23,164 bases of DNA from Enterospora canceri (Eukaryota > Microsporidia > Enterocytozoonidae): contig LWDP01000073.1 in NCBI GenBank assembly GCA_002087915.1, positions 1-23,164 on the forward strand. Reading direction: 5' to 3'. The position numbers were made by a program, and so were the translations under genes. Shown one piece after another: positions 8,047-15,610 of the stretch; the stretch's first letter is position 1, and every line of letters starts with the position of its first letter. A model generated the notes under the pieces. That model was not told where the DNA came from. It saw only the letters and a list, made by a program, of their open reading frames with translations, and searched no databases.

Positions 8047-8550
8047 ATGATACTTATCCTGTTCTATTTGATAAATGGAGTCCTAGTGATATTCAACCTG
8101 TTCATTCTGGTTGTTTCACTGGTAGTTTACGATCACATCCACGGGGTGCTTGGCCCAAGACCTGGCAATTTACTGTTACTGATTTCCATCAGTCTGCTTG
8201 GCGTAGTGGTTCCAATACTTGGAATGAGCAAGAGCAAAACCAAGAACGTCTTGTACGTGTGTGGAACAATTCTATTTATGAATGGAATGCTGATATTGCT
8301 GATCAAAATTGATGATTTCTCACAGTTTATCAACAAATGGGTCGAAATCAAGTACAGAATACTAAGCAAAGTAAACCAGAACTATGTAAGAAGCATCCTT
8401 GGATGTTGTGATGATGCAAAAGAGTGTGAGGTTGGCTGTTTTAATAGAATTGGACAATTATTTCGTAGAACTGTACAAATTATTCACAAAGTGATCATTG
8501 GTCTGTTTATTTTGGACAGTATCAGCCTTGCTCTCTACGTGAATAAATGA
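8047..8550 (+). CDS. Tetraspanin-like four-helix membrane protein
   Basis: Tetraspanins organise membrane microdomains. This 167-residue protein has four hydrophobic spans at about 4-28, 41-60, 67-88 and 145-164. A short first loop follows span 1, and a larger loop of about 55 residues lies between spans 3 and 4. That loop begins with the usual W and Y positions and holds a double cysteine (C120-C121) followed by C127 and C131. This order of spans and the CC signature are those of tetraspanins, but the third residue of the usual CCG is D and the loop is short. No clear CCC precedes the ATG. The assignment rests on topology and the cysteine pattern. An unrelated four-span protein is possible. 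Confidence 0.55.
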   Translation: MILILFYLINGVLVIFNLFILVVSLVVYDHIHGVLGPRPGNLLLLISISLLGVVVPILGMSKSKTKNVLYVCGTILFMNGMLILLIKIDDFSQFINKWVEIKYRILSKVNQNYVRSILGCCDDAKECEVGCFNRIGQLFRRTVQIIHKVIIGLFILDSISLALYVNK

Positions 8551-8586
8551 CAGAATACAATTATTAAATAGTAGAATTTATATCAA

Positions 8587-8607
8587 AAAAGTGTCAAACC
8601 TATCAAA
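8587..8607 (+). repeat. Dispersed spacer motif AAAAGTGTCAAACCTATCAAA, copy 1
   Basis: The core AACCTATCAAA with a preceding AAGTGTCA or AAGTAGCA occurs here, at 11877-11897 (AAAAGTGTCACACCTATCAAA) and near 12026-12046 (GAAGTAGCAAACCTATCAAA). Similarity to the 12-kb copy extends on both sides (AGAATTTATATCA against AGAATTAATATCA). All three copies lie in spacers on the same strand. Confidence 0.6.
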
Positions 8608-8765
8608 AGAAATACATCAGAAATAGTTTTCCTTGAAATCCAATTATGGATAATGAAACATCAGTAAATACTACAGTCAACAACAATTTTATACGATATA
8701 AGCAGCCGTCTATCTATCATTTGCATAGTTAGAAGGTAAAAATTGTTTTCTATTACACCCCTACA

Positions 8766-9578
8766 ATGAAAAAGGGTAAAAAGAATGCATTGCTACAGGA
8801 AGCGTGTAAAATGATATTTGGAACACACACATTCAGAAGAGAAAGTGACTTCTATCAGCAGTTTAAGGAGAACATGTACCTAACAACAGAGGATGGTAGG
8901 AAAATAGGCGCATTCCTCTACGAAGGGAGTCCTGGCCCTGTTTCCAAGATAGTTCTATTTCTGCATGGAAAGGGAAACGAGAGATACATGGCATCTGAGT
9001 ACCTGAATATGTCTGAATTATTAAGAAGATACGGTGGAATACGGGTATTGATACTCGATTATAGGGGATTTGGGGATAATTGCGACAAAATGTCCAAATC
9101 AGGTTTCTCTCTTGATATCCTGGCAGCAATGGCCTTCCTACAGAATAAATACGGCACAAATGATATCATAATGGTGGGCCACTCATTTGGCTGTGCCTTT
9201 GCAACTGAATACATGAAACACATTGATTCACATGGCCTACAGAAGTACAGTCCTATGAAAACATACCTGCTTGCTCCATTTGCAACTATTGAGGAGATTC
9301 TACATGACTACAAGGCAGCAATGCTATTCAAAGACATGTTTGATGAGATATGGGAGTTTCTGTTGCATGAAATGAACTACGATAATGTTCGTAATATCAG
9401 GTACTGTACGAATGTTAAGATATACCATGGGACTGGTGACCTGGTCGTTCCATTCCGCCATAGCAGACTGATTCAGCAGGCAAACAGTAGGGTAGAACTG
9501 GTCTCATTGGAGGACGTTGGCCATGCAAGCATCCTAAGCAATGCCTCAATTTGGTCTGATATTTTGCTTGAGAAATAA
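8766..9578 (+). CDS. Alpha/beta hydrolase of the ABHD13/Bem46 type
   Basis: This 270-residue serine hydrolase has a complete triad. The nucleophile elbow is GHSFG (S140), the acid is in HGTGDLVVP (D225) and the base is in VGHAS (H253). The oxyanion strand reads VLFLHGKGNERY, and DYRGFGDN follows at about 98-105. This order fits the ABHD13/Bem46 and ABHD12 group, whose members act on lipids or acyl-proteins; the substrate here cannot be read. No signal peptide is evident. The TTACACCCC box ends four bases before the ATG. The next gene starts only seven bases after the stop. Confidence 0.85.
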   Translation: MKKGKKNALLQEACKMIFGTHTFRRESDFYQQFKENMYLTTEDGRKIGAFLYEGSPGPVSKIVLFLHGKGNERYMASEYLNMSELLRRYGGIRVLILDYRGFGDNCDKMSKSGFSLDILAAMAFLQNKYGTNDIIMVGHSFGCAFATEYMKHIDSHGLQKYSPMKTYLLAPFATIEEILHDYKAAMLFKDMFDEIWEFLLHEMNYDNVRNIRYCTNVKIYHGTGDLVVPFRHSRLIQQANSRVELVSLEDVGHASILSNASIWSDILLEK

Positions 9579-9585
9579 ATAGCCC

Positions 9586-10266
9586 ATGTTACTGCAGTAT
9601 GTTTTAGATTTGCTAAAAGAGTACGATATTCACAATCTGTTTATTACAGACATGAACACCGAGTTCCATAAGACAATCAACTCAATTGATGACACCAACT
9701 CAATTGGAGACATCAAGAGGGATCTGACTGCTTTCTTTGACTTCTACATCACTACAGTCGATAAGAATACTCTATTCTACCAGGAAGCAGTGAAAATGAG
9801 TGGATTGATGGCTGAAATAGCACGAACGTATTCAGAGGAGATGGCAGTGACTGCAGGTGATGAGAAGGAAGAAGACACCAATGCCGTGATTGAGCGAATA
9901 AATGGCGTGATTGTGCAGAACATCAACAAGAAGTTTGCTGCGGAAGAGGAGGAGAATGCAGACCAGATCAACCCAAGCAATCAGCAGTTTCTGAGCAGCA
10001 ATCAGCCCGTTTCTAAGACGGAGGCTGCTCCCCTGAACAATGGCAGATTTCAGGCGGAATTCAAGAAGACGAATGAGCCATACAAATTTTATTACAGTAG
10101 GGAGGAAATAAGTAGGATGAATAAGAAGAATATAAATGAGGAGATTCTTGACATCTACATGCGAAGTCTGGTTGCATTCTCACAGGATGTGGATGTTGAG
10201 ACACTGAACAAACACATTTATTACTTGCAGAATGATGGACAGTGGGTGGATGACAATAATCAGTGA
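9586..10266 (+). CDS. Hypothetical acidic protein, 226 residues
   Basis: I do not recognise this protein. The first 100 residues look helical (LLQYVLDLLKEYDIHNLF). They are followed by an acidic linker (AAEEEENAD), an N/Q/S-rich stretch at about 128-150, and a C-terminal segment (EEILDIYMRSLVAFSQDVD, then HIYYLQNDGQW) that looks folded. No signal peptide or membrane span is present. CCC directly touches the ATG and lies in the seven-base gap after the hydrolase stop. Either the promoter is inside the hydrolase gene or the two are co-transcribed. A hairpin (AGCCAC/GTGGCT, 10296-10321) lies just past the stop. Confidence 0.8.
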   Translation: MLLQYVLDLLKEYDIHNLFITDMNTEFHKTINSIDDTNSIGDIKRDLTAFFDFYITTVDKNTLFYQEAVKMSGLMAEIARTYSEEMAVTAGDEKEEDTNAVIERINGVIVQNINKKFAAEEEENADQINPSNQQFLSSNQPVSKTEAAPLNNGRFQAEFKKTNEPYKFYYSREEISRMNKKNINEEILDIYMRSLVAFSQDVDVETLNKHIYYLQNDGQWVDDNNQ

Positions 10267-10466
10267 TAAAAGCTAATAGTTCATGTTCAATTAGGAGCCA
10301 CTATCTTATTTATTGGTGGCTGTCTACAACTATCGTATGGTCTAATAATTAGACTGTCTCTACTTGACTAAAGACGGTCATTCTCATTTAACAACTTACC
10401 CTATTAACAAATGATTGTGATAAAAATATTAAAATAGTGTTGAATCTCCGTTTAGTATCAAGGGGA

Positions 10467-11582
10467 TTACGCAAGGAATGGGTGGCTCAGTAGGTTTTTT
10501 GGACTAGGTCTGTCTTCTTCTTTAATCTGTAGACAGCAATCTATGAAGTGATCCAAATCGTTTGGGTTACTGTTGTTGAATAGCGGATGAAATGGTTGGG
10601 CCAAATTCACAAGATCAAGGCGTCGATAATAGTCCGACCCAAAATAAGCATTCACCCATTGTTGTGCTAAGGCCGTACATGATGCGCCTCCCAAGTTATA
10701 CTGCAACATCGATAACATCACATTGAGCACTATCATCCACACATCAGTCTTCAAACCTATATAGCCATAGATCATTAATTCAGGAGCGTAGCACCACGAT
10801 GGTCCAATCTTCCATAGGTGAACTGTTGTTTCACCTTCAGGTAATATTACGGATGCATCAAAGTTACTGATTTTGATTACGTTTCGTGTACCATTCCATT
10901 TTTGTATCAGGCTCATCAGCACAATCCCATTATGAACAATTCTCTTAGTTTGCAAATATACCAGTCCCTCTAACACATCCTTCATAACCATTTTTATTTG
11001 GGCATGATCACCACCGTTCCAAGTCAATGGACTCACATTCTCACTCAGCGTAATTTCAACAGGATACTGGTCATTTGTAACTGAGTTATTTGCAGTGAAT
11101 TTGTAGTATTGATACGTTTCAATTACGTTAGGATGCTTCAAGTTCTTAATTGTCTCACAATCTACCCTGTTAATAATTTCTGTTATTGGTCGGCCGATTT
11201 TCAGAGACAAATCATCCTTCGTAAACAATAATGGGTTAGCACTAGTATGTACGAAACCATTAGTTGTCATGTGTTGTATTACTGCCGCATCATCAGAAGT
11301 GTTGCATAGTTTTTCAATCTCCTTTGTAATAACAATAAAGTTACTATAGTGTTTGAGATCTTTGGGATCGACAGGCACATTTGGTTTTGTTGCATTTGCT
11401 TTTACTGTCTCCGTCTTCTTATCTGATTTTTGTACTACCGTTTCATTCTTTGGGTTGTTTTTGTTCTTTAGGTAATTTCGTACCAGTAATACCGTTACTA
11501 CGACAATCCAAGTCAGTGTCAATACCGTGAATGCAGCCAGTATGATTGCTTTTATCAGTCCATTCTTCCTAGTTAGTTCCAT
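10467..11582 (-). CDS. Membrane-anchored pseudokinase
   Basis: This 371-residue protein has one hydrophobic span at about 10-36, a K/N-rich linker to about 75, and a protein-kinase fold. Recognisable kinase landmarks are NLKHPNVIETYQYY (after helix C), VLEGLVYLQTKRIVHNG (helix E and catalytic loop), SWCYAPELM (APE), DVWMIVLNVMLSML (helix F) and EEDRPSPKNLLSHPFL (subdomain XI). The catalytic HRD reads H-N-G (217-219), the loop asparagine is S224 and DFG reads N-F-D (240-242). The catalytic base and the Mg-binding aspartate are therefore gone. K128 in LSLKIG may be the old VAIK lysine. Structural residues are kept, so this is a pseudokinase, probably for binding or allosteric control. Which side of the membrane it faces is uncertain. 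CCC lies six bases before the ATG. A long spacer is upstream. Confidence 0.8.
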   Translation of the reverse strand: MELTRKNGLIKAIILAAFTVLTLTWIVVVTVLLVRNYLKNKNNPKNETVVQKSDKKTETVKANATKPNVPVDPKDLKHYSNFIVITKEIEKLCNTSDDAAVIQHMTTNGFVHTSANPLLFTKDDLSLKIGRPITEIINRVDCETIKNLKHPNVIETYQYYKFTANNSVTNDQYPVEITLSENVSPLTWNGGDHAQIKMVMKDVLEGLVYLQTKRIVHNGIVLMSLIQKWNGTRNVIKISNFDASVILPEGETTVHLWKIGPSWCYAPELMIYGYIGLKTDVWMIVLNVMLSMLQYNLGGASCTALAQQWVNAYFGSDYYRRLDLVNLAQPFHPLFNNSNPNDLDHFIDCCLQIKEEDRPSPKNLLSHPFLA

Positions 11583-12458
11583 GGTAATGGGTACTCCTTT
11601 GCTAAAAATATTTATCCTTAATGATAACGAATATCAGTAAAAGTTGACGTTTGATTTTTTTATAAAAAATGTTATCAATGCTTTGGCTGTACTGCACACG
11701 TGTATTATTAGTCAAAAATGATAAAAAGTGATATATCATACTCCTTTACCTGTCAAGCCAAACATATTACAGGAGTATAAATATGTGATATATCAGAATC
11801 AGCCAATTTAAATAGAGTATAACTCAAAGTTATGGTGTTTGTTGGATAGAAGTAGGTGAGTATTCGTAACATCACTAAAAGTGTCACACCTATCAAACGC
11901 TAACTGTAAGGGAGGTAATATTTTGAGAATTGAAAGAATAAAATTGGTGTTTTCAGTAGACACTTTTGGTAACTAGCTATATCAATAAATAAATAGTATT
12001 GTCAGGCAACAGAATTAATATCAGAAGAAGTAGCAAACCTATCAAATGTACTATATAAGAAACGATTAAATGATACACCCAACAGGTATAGTCTCTCTAC
12101 CTGTTAAACCCCTCTAAGTCGTCAACAACAAGTTGTCGTATCACATGCTATATAATCACTAGAACTCGCTTATTCTCATTGTCTTTTCCCCCACTCTCAT
12201 CAAATAGCACTCTATTTCGTCCTTCTTCAACTCATTCTCCTCAGGATGCGCATTCTTCATTGCATTCAAACAGAGTTCAATCATCTGCTTCTCATTCATA
12301 CTCTTCACTCTTGATAGAGCCGTGCTCAGAATCGTCTTACACGACTGGTTTCNTATAAGAAACGATTAAATGATACACCCAACAGGTATAGTCTCTCTAC
12401 CTGTTAAACCCCTCTAAGTCGTCAACAACAAGTTGTCGTATCACATGCTATATAATCA
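11583..12458. other. Long spacer between the pseudokinase and proteasome alpha6
   Basis: This is nominally 876 bp but about 576 bp once the duplication around N12353 is removed. Even so it is the longest AT-rich spacer in the window. It holds two copies of the ACCTATCAAA motif (11877, 12026), related words (ACCTGTCAAGCC at 11749, ACCTGTTAAACC at 12099) and an imperfect inverted repeat at 11729-11795. I found no convincing ORF, tRNA or other RNA gene. Confidence 0.6.
11729..11795. other. Inverted repeat upstream of the pseudokinase gene
   Basis: ATACTCCT (11738-11745) and AGGAGTAT (11771-11778) form an eight-base inverted repeat. The self-complementary word TGATATATCA flanks it at 11729-11738 and at 11786-11795. 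The element lies about 150-210 bases upstream of the pseudokinase ATG (minus strand), so a regulatory role for that gene is possible. Nothing else supports it. Confidence 0.45.
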
Positions 12459-12652
12459 CTAGAACTCGCTTATTCTCATTGTCTTTTCCCCCACTCTCAT
12501 CAAATAGCACTCTATTTCGTCCTTCTTCAACTCATTCTCCTCAGGATGCGCATTCTTCATTGCATTCAAACAGAGTTCAATCATCTGCTTCTCATTCATA
12601 CTCTTCACTCTTGATAGAGCCGTGCTCAGAATCGTCTTACACGACTGGTTTC
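12054..12652. repeat. Assembly duplication around N12353 (299 bp copied)
   Basis: Bases 12054-12352 recur at 12354-12652. The first copy includes the last part of the proteasome alpha6 gene (minus strand, 12159-12352), which is a duplicate fragment and not a pseudogene. The second copy is continuous with the complete gene. Confidence 0.88.
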
Positions 12653-13142
12653 TGCTTCCTATGGCTGTCCCATGGACATCAATTGCCTTTGAATTCGGCT
12701 CCAATTCTGTGATACGCAGCTCTCCTTCAAACTCAGACACCAGAATCCCAGCTGCCCCACAGAGTCTCTCATCACTGATTGCTTTATAGGCCATGTGATA
12801 GACCAAATCATCGAATACGTAGATTGGATGGATCTCACGTGCCTTTGTGATGTTCTCCTCAAGCACCTTGCTATTCAGGTACCTTATCATGGCCAATCCG
12901 TCATTTGTGATTCCTGAAAATGTGAACAGGCCTCCTTCTCCAATTTTTGTCACCTTGTTCTCTGACATCTTTGCCAATTTGCTCGTTCTTGGATTGTGGG
13001 CCATCAGAACCGCAATTCGACCATTTGTTGCTGCCACTGAGGTGCTACCGAGTTCAGTTGCTCCCCTGGCGTACGACAGCTGTGCCACAGTCCCATCAGG
13101 AGCATACATGTTGTAAGGGGCGTATTGTTTGTTGTTGCTCAT
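12459..13142 (-). CDS. PRE5: 20S proteasome subunit alpha6 (PRE5/PSMA1 type)
   Basis: This is a structural alpha-ring subunit of the 20S proteasome in the nucleus and cytosol. The 227-residue protein starts with the alpha-subunit N-terminal signature in divergent form (MYAPDGTVAQLSYARGA, compared with the usual SPxGRLxQVEYAxEA). It continues with STSVAATNGRIAVLMA and FSGITNDGLAMIRYL. The strand DVHGTAIGSRNQSCKT closely matches the alpha6 version (YGTAIGARSQGAKT). Other alpha subunits differ at this site, which is why I chose alpha6. No catalytic threonine is expected. CCC lies four bases before the ATG. It is divergent from NOT4, with a long imperfect palindrome between. Confidence 0.85.
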   Translation of the reverse strand: MSNNKQYAPYNMYAPDGTVAQLSYARGATELGSTSVAATNGRIAVLMAHNPRTSKLAKMSENKVTKIGEGGLFTFSGITNDGLAMIRYLNSKVLEENITKAREIHPIYVFDDLVYHMAYKAISDERLCGAAGILVSEFEGELRITELEPNSKAIDVHGTAIGSRNQSCKTILSTALSRVKSMNEKQMIELCLNAMKNAHPEENELKKDEIECYLMRVGEKTMRISEF

Positions 13143-13287
13143 TTGTGGGTTAAAATAGGCAGAGAGAATAAATCCAATGGTCTACTGAATACTATTGAGA
13201 CCATCTGACTCATTTTAATACCTTATTCTTCTCATGGATCATATTCGTAGAAATACGCTTACATTCTTGCAAAATTTTCCTGATCAC

Positions 13288-13414
13288 TAATTTAGGATAA
13301 AAATGAGTTGAGGCTGACAATTTGCCTCTGAATATTTTGTAGTAGCCTGTTTTCATAAAATAATCAGAGGCAAATCACAACAGCAAAAATTTAATAAAAT
13401 TTTATCCCAAATCA
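13288..13414. repeat. 127-bp imperfect palindrome in the alpha6-NOT4 divergent spacer
   Basis: The inner arms ATTTGCCTCTGA (13320-13331) and TCAGAGGCAAAT (13364-13375) match perfectly over 12 bp. Pairing continues inward after one mismatch (TATTTT against AAAATA). The outer arms TAATTTAGGATAAAA (13288-13302) and its complement at 13400-13414 agree at 13 of 15 positions. The right outer arm holds the CCC motif of NOT4 (13406-13408) and ends six bases before its ATG. It may be a small inverted-repeat element (MITE-like) or a paired regulatory site. I saw no flanking target duplication. Confidence 0.6.
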
Positions 13415-13420
13415 CCAATA

Positions 13421-14065
13421 ATGATAAGCCAAGCAGAGAGTTGTCCAGGAGCGGACTACAGCAACGTACGCGTGATAAAGAGGAATCTGGTCTACATTAT
13501 GGGGCTGAGTATGAGTGCAGGAGAGACCATTCTGAGGAAGCACGACCACTTTGGGCAGTTTGGAAGCATCAAAAAGATCATTGTGAATCCACTCAAAAAT
13601 AGCACTGCATGCGCGTACATCACGTACGAGCGAGACGAGGAGGCTGAGAGGTGCATACGAATGGTAGACGAGTCCGTTTATGGCGGAAGAGTCATTCGCT
13701 GTACATATGGGACTACGAAATATTGTACATTTTTCCTAAAGAATATCCCATGCCAGAACCACCTGAATGGAAGTGGACGGAGTCTACTCGCTGACTGCAT
13801 GTATTTGCACGAGGTGAAGCCAGCAACTGACATTTTGAAGAAGGACGAGTTGTTGAAGAGCAAGTTGCACACTTTTGATGCACTAAATAGGAATAAGGAG
13901 ATTCTTGGAGTACGAAACAAGAGGTTTGCGATGCTGGACGAGTTGTTCAAGCTCAAGACGAACAAGTCGTTTCCTGCACCAAAAACTATCACATTTCAGC
14001 CTAAGGACATCAACACGGAGATGGGGAAGCAGATTAGAGGCCAAAGTGGCTGGCGGACACTATAG
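13421..14065 (+). CDS. NOT4: NOT4/CNOT4 homologue lacking the RING domain
   Basis: Not4 is the E3-ligase subunit of CCR4-NOT, acting in mRNA decay and co-translational quality control. This 214-residue protein begins at the linker to the RRM: VRVIKRNLVYIMGLSMSAGE, with RNP2 LVYIMG and RNP1 ACAYITYE (63-70). GTTKYCTFFLKNIPC and DCMYLHE then give the Not4 CCCH finger (C102, C111, C126, H130). The finger spacing is widened to C-x8-C-x14-C-x3-H by an insert rich in G, S, N and L. The N-terminal C4C4 RING normally found in the family is absent, and the upstream 278 bp is a palindrome-rich spacer with no room for it. CCC lies 12 bases before the ATG. Without the RING the protein could not act as an E3 by itself. 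Confidence 0.87.
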   Translation: MISQAESCPGADYSNVRVIKRNLVYIMGLSMSAGETILRKHDHFGQFGSIKKIIVNPLKNSTACAYITYERDEEAERCIRMVDESVYGGRVIRCTYGTTKYCTFFLKNIPCQNHLNGSGRSLLADCMYLHEVKPATDILKKDELLKSKLHTFDALNRNKEILGVRNKRFAMLDELFKLKTNKSFPAPKTITFQPKDINTEMGKQIRGQSGWRTL

Positions 14066-14238
14066 TGTAAGTTAATTTGCTCATTTTTGGTCTTATTAAT
14101 GATAACTGCCATTAACTGTGTCTTATTAGTTGATTTGTCAATCTTAGTCCATTCATCCACTAAATTGCCTATTCAATTACAAGTTTCTCTTACTACTCCT
14201 ATACAACCCAATTTGCCTTTGTTTTTCACAAAAATTAC

Positions 14239-14837
14239 CCCATGGAATTAAACATTTATGCACTGATTATGACTGTGGCAGCATGGGAGCCAGAGGAAGC
14301 CAAATTTGGCTCAAACATCGATGGATCCAACTACAAACCAGATGCATTGATGAAGAGTGAAGTCACCAAGTCCAAAAACAAGGACGAGCAACTTCTTGTT
14401 TTTAAGGGCGGAAAGAGCACCATTCTGACTGTGACTGGATTCAGACTGATGAGTGGGAGTACGCTGGCCAAGGCCACTGCGGTGGAAGAGAAGAAGTTCA
14501 CTGCTGGAAACTACGACGTATTCGGTGACAGATTTGANCCCATGGAATTAAACATTTATGCACTGATTATGACTGTGGCAGCATGGGAGCCAGAGGAAGC
14601 CAAATTTGGCTCAAACATCGATGGATCCAACTACAAACCAGATGCATTGATGAAGAGTGAAGTCACCAAGTCCAAAAACAAGGACGAGCAACTTCTTGTT
14701 TTTAAGGGCGGAAAGAGCACCATTCTGACTGTGACTGGATTCAGACTGATGAGTGGGAGTACGCTGGCCAAGGCCACTGCGGTGGAAGAGAAGAAGTTCA
14801 CTGCTGGAAACTACGACGTATTCGGTGACAGATTTGA
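14239..14837. repeat. Assembly duplication around N14538 (299 bp copied)
   Basis: Bases 14239-14537 recur at 14539-14837, beginning at the CCC that precedes the start codon. The 300-base offset keeps the frame, so the uncorrected ORF reads the first 99 residues twice. The real protein uses one copy. Confidence 0.88.
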
Positions 14838-15405
14838 TATGAATAAGCGACAGGATGCAACAACAAGACTTCTTGCTCTTACTGATGTCCCAGCCAATAC
14901 CAAAATAATGACGTATGGTGCAGTAGATGAGTCACTATACGATGCAGTACGTGATGCAGCCACAACAAAGGACTCTAAGGGCACCACAACCCACAAGGAC
15001 GTCGACATGAACTACGCTGACTTCAATTCGAACGTATTCACCAGTCAGAAAAACAAGAATAGCGATGGTCTAGGAAAACAGATTGATAAGGGTGATTCTG
15101 ATAAGATCAAACAGCTGCTTGAGACACTGGCAATGGATCGAATTGAATTCATCTTGAGCAAATTGAGCGTAAAGGACAATAAGGAGCCACACGTGTTGGA
15201 AGTGTCGTATAATACTGGGATTCTGGCTGCTAAGAACAAGGTGGCCCAGTCAATGCCATTCTGCTACGATGGCAAGAAGTACTACATGCTTGGAATGACA
15301 CCATGGTATGGAACAATTCTATTCAAAATAATAGTAGGAGTTGTTGCAATTACAATACTCCTGGTTTCGATATATTTCGGAGGAGCAAAGAAGAAGCTTG
15401 ATTAA
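14242..15405 (+). CDS. Type I membrane protein with KKXX-type tail (family unknown)
   Basis: I do not recognise the family. After the duplication is collapsed, the protein has 287 residues (equivalent to 14542-15405). It has a short hydrophobic N-terminus (NIYALIMTVAAW) that may be a signal peptide, a polar domain of about 240 residues (VFKGGKSTILTVTGFRLMSG, then NYDVFGDRF) and one span near the end (ILFKIIVGVVAITILLVSIYF). The eight-residue tail GGAKKKLD places lysines at -3 and -4, which fits the dilysine ER-retrieval signal. A lumenal ER or early-secretory protein is therefore inferred. CCCC directly touches the ATG. MetRS follows after a 205-bp spacer with a hairpin. Confidence 0.75.
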   Translation: MELNIYALIMTVAAWEPEEAKFGSNIDGSNYKPDALMKSEVTKSKNKDEQLLVFKGGKSTILTVTGFRLMSGSTLAKATAVEEKKFTAGNYDVFGDRFXPMELNIYALIMTVAAWEPEEAKFGSNIDGSNYKPDALMKSEVTKSKNKDEQLLVFKGGKSTILTVTGFRLMSGSTLAKATAVEEKKFTAGNYDVFGDRFDMNKRQDATTRLLALTDVPANTKIMTYGAVDESLYDAVRDAATTKDSKGTTTHKDVDMNYADFNSNVFTSQKNKNSDGLGKQIDKGDSDKIKQLLETLAMDRIEFILSKLSVKDNKEPHVLEVSYNTGILAAKNKVAQSMPFCYDGKKYYMLGMTPWYGTILFKIIVGVVAITILLVSIYFGGAKKKLD

Positions 15406-15503
15406 TAGTGGTTATTAGGCCCAATTTGACTATCACTACACTTAACTACATCTCATTGCTCACTTTATCTATCTTCTTAGTTATTTATGGACTTCCTGAG
15501 TAC

Positions 15504-15540
15504 TCGATATTGACAGATGTACTAATCTGTCAATGTACGA
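15504..15540. other. 10-bp perfect hairpin between the type I gene and MetRS
   Basis: ATTGACAGAT (15509-15518) and ATCTGTCAAT (15525-15534) are exact complements around a six-base loop. An outer TCG/CGA pair at 15504-15506 and 15538-15540 adds three bases beyond a small bulge. It lies 99 bases after the upstream stop and about 70 bases before the MetRS ATG. It is not followed by a T run, so it does not resemble an intrinsic terminator. Confidence 0.6.
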
Positions 15541-15610
15541 TAAGATTGGCTATCAGTTGATCACAATCACTCTACACAATCACATTGATGATCTATAACC
15601 GTTTGTGCCC

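Noticed and set aside
12159..12352. Possible proteasome alpha6 pseudogene fragment
   Set aside because: It repeats the 3' end of the adjacent gene up to the N, matching the other five artefacts.
14066..14075. GTAAGT after the NOT4 stop as a 5' splice site
   Set aside because: The NOT4 frame ends just before it, and no branch point plus acceptor leads to a continuing ORF.
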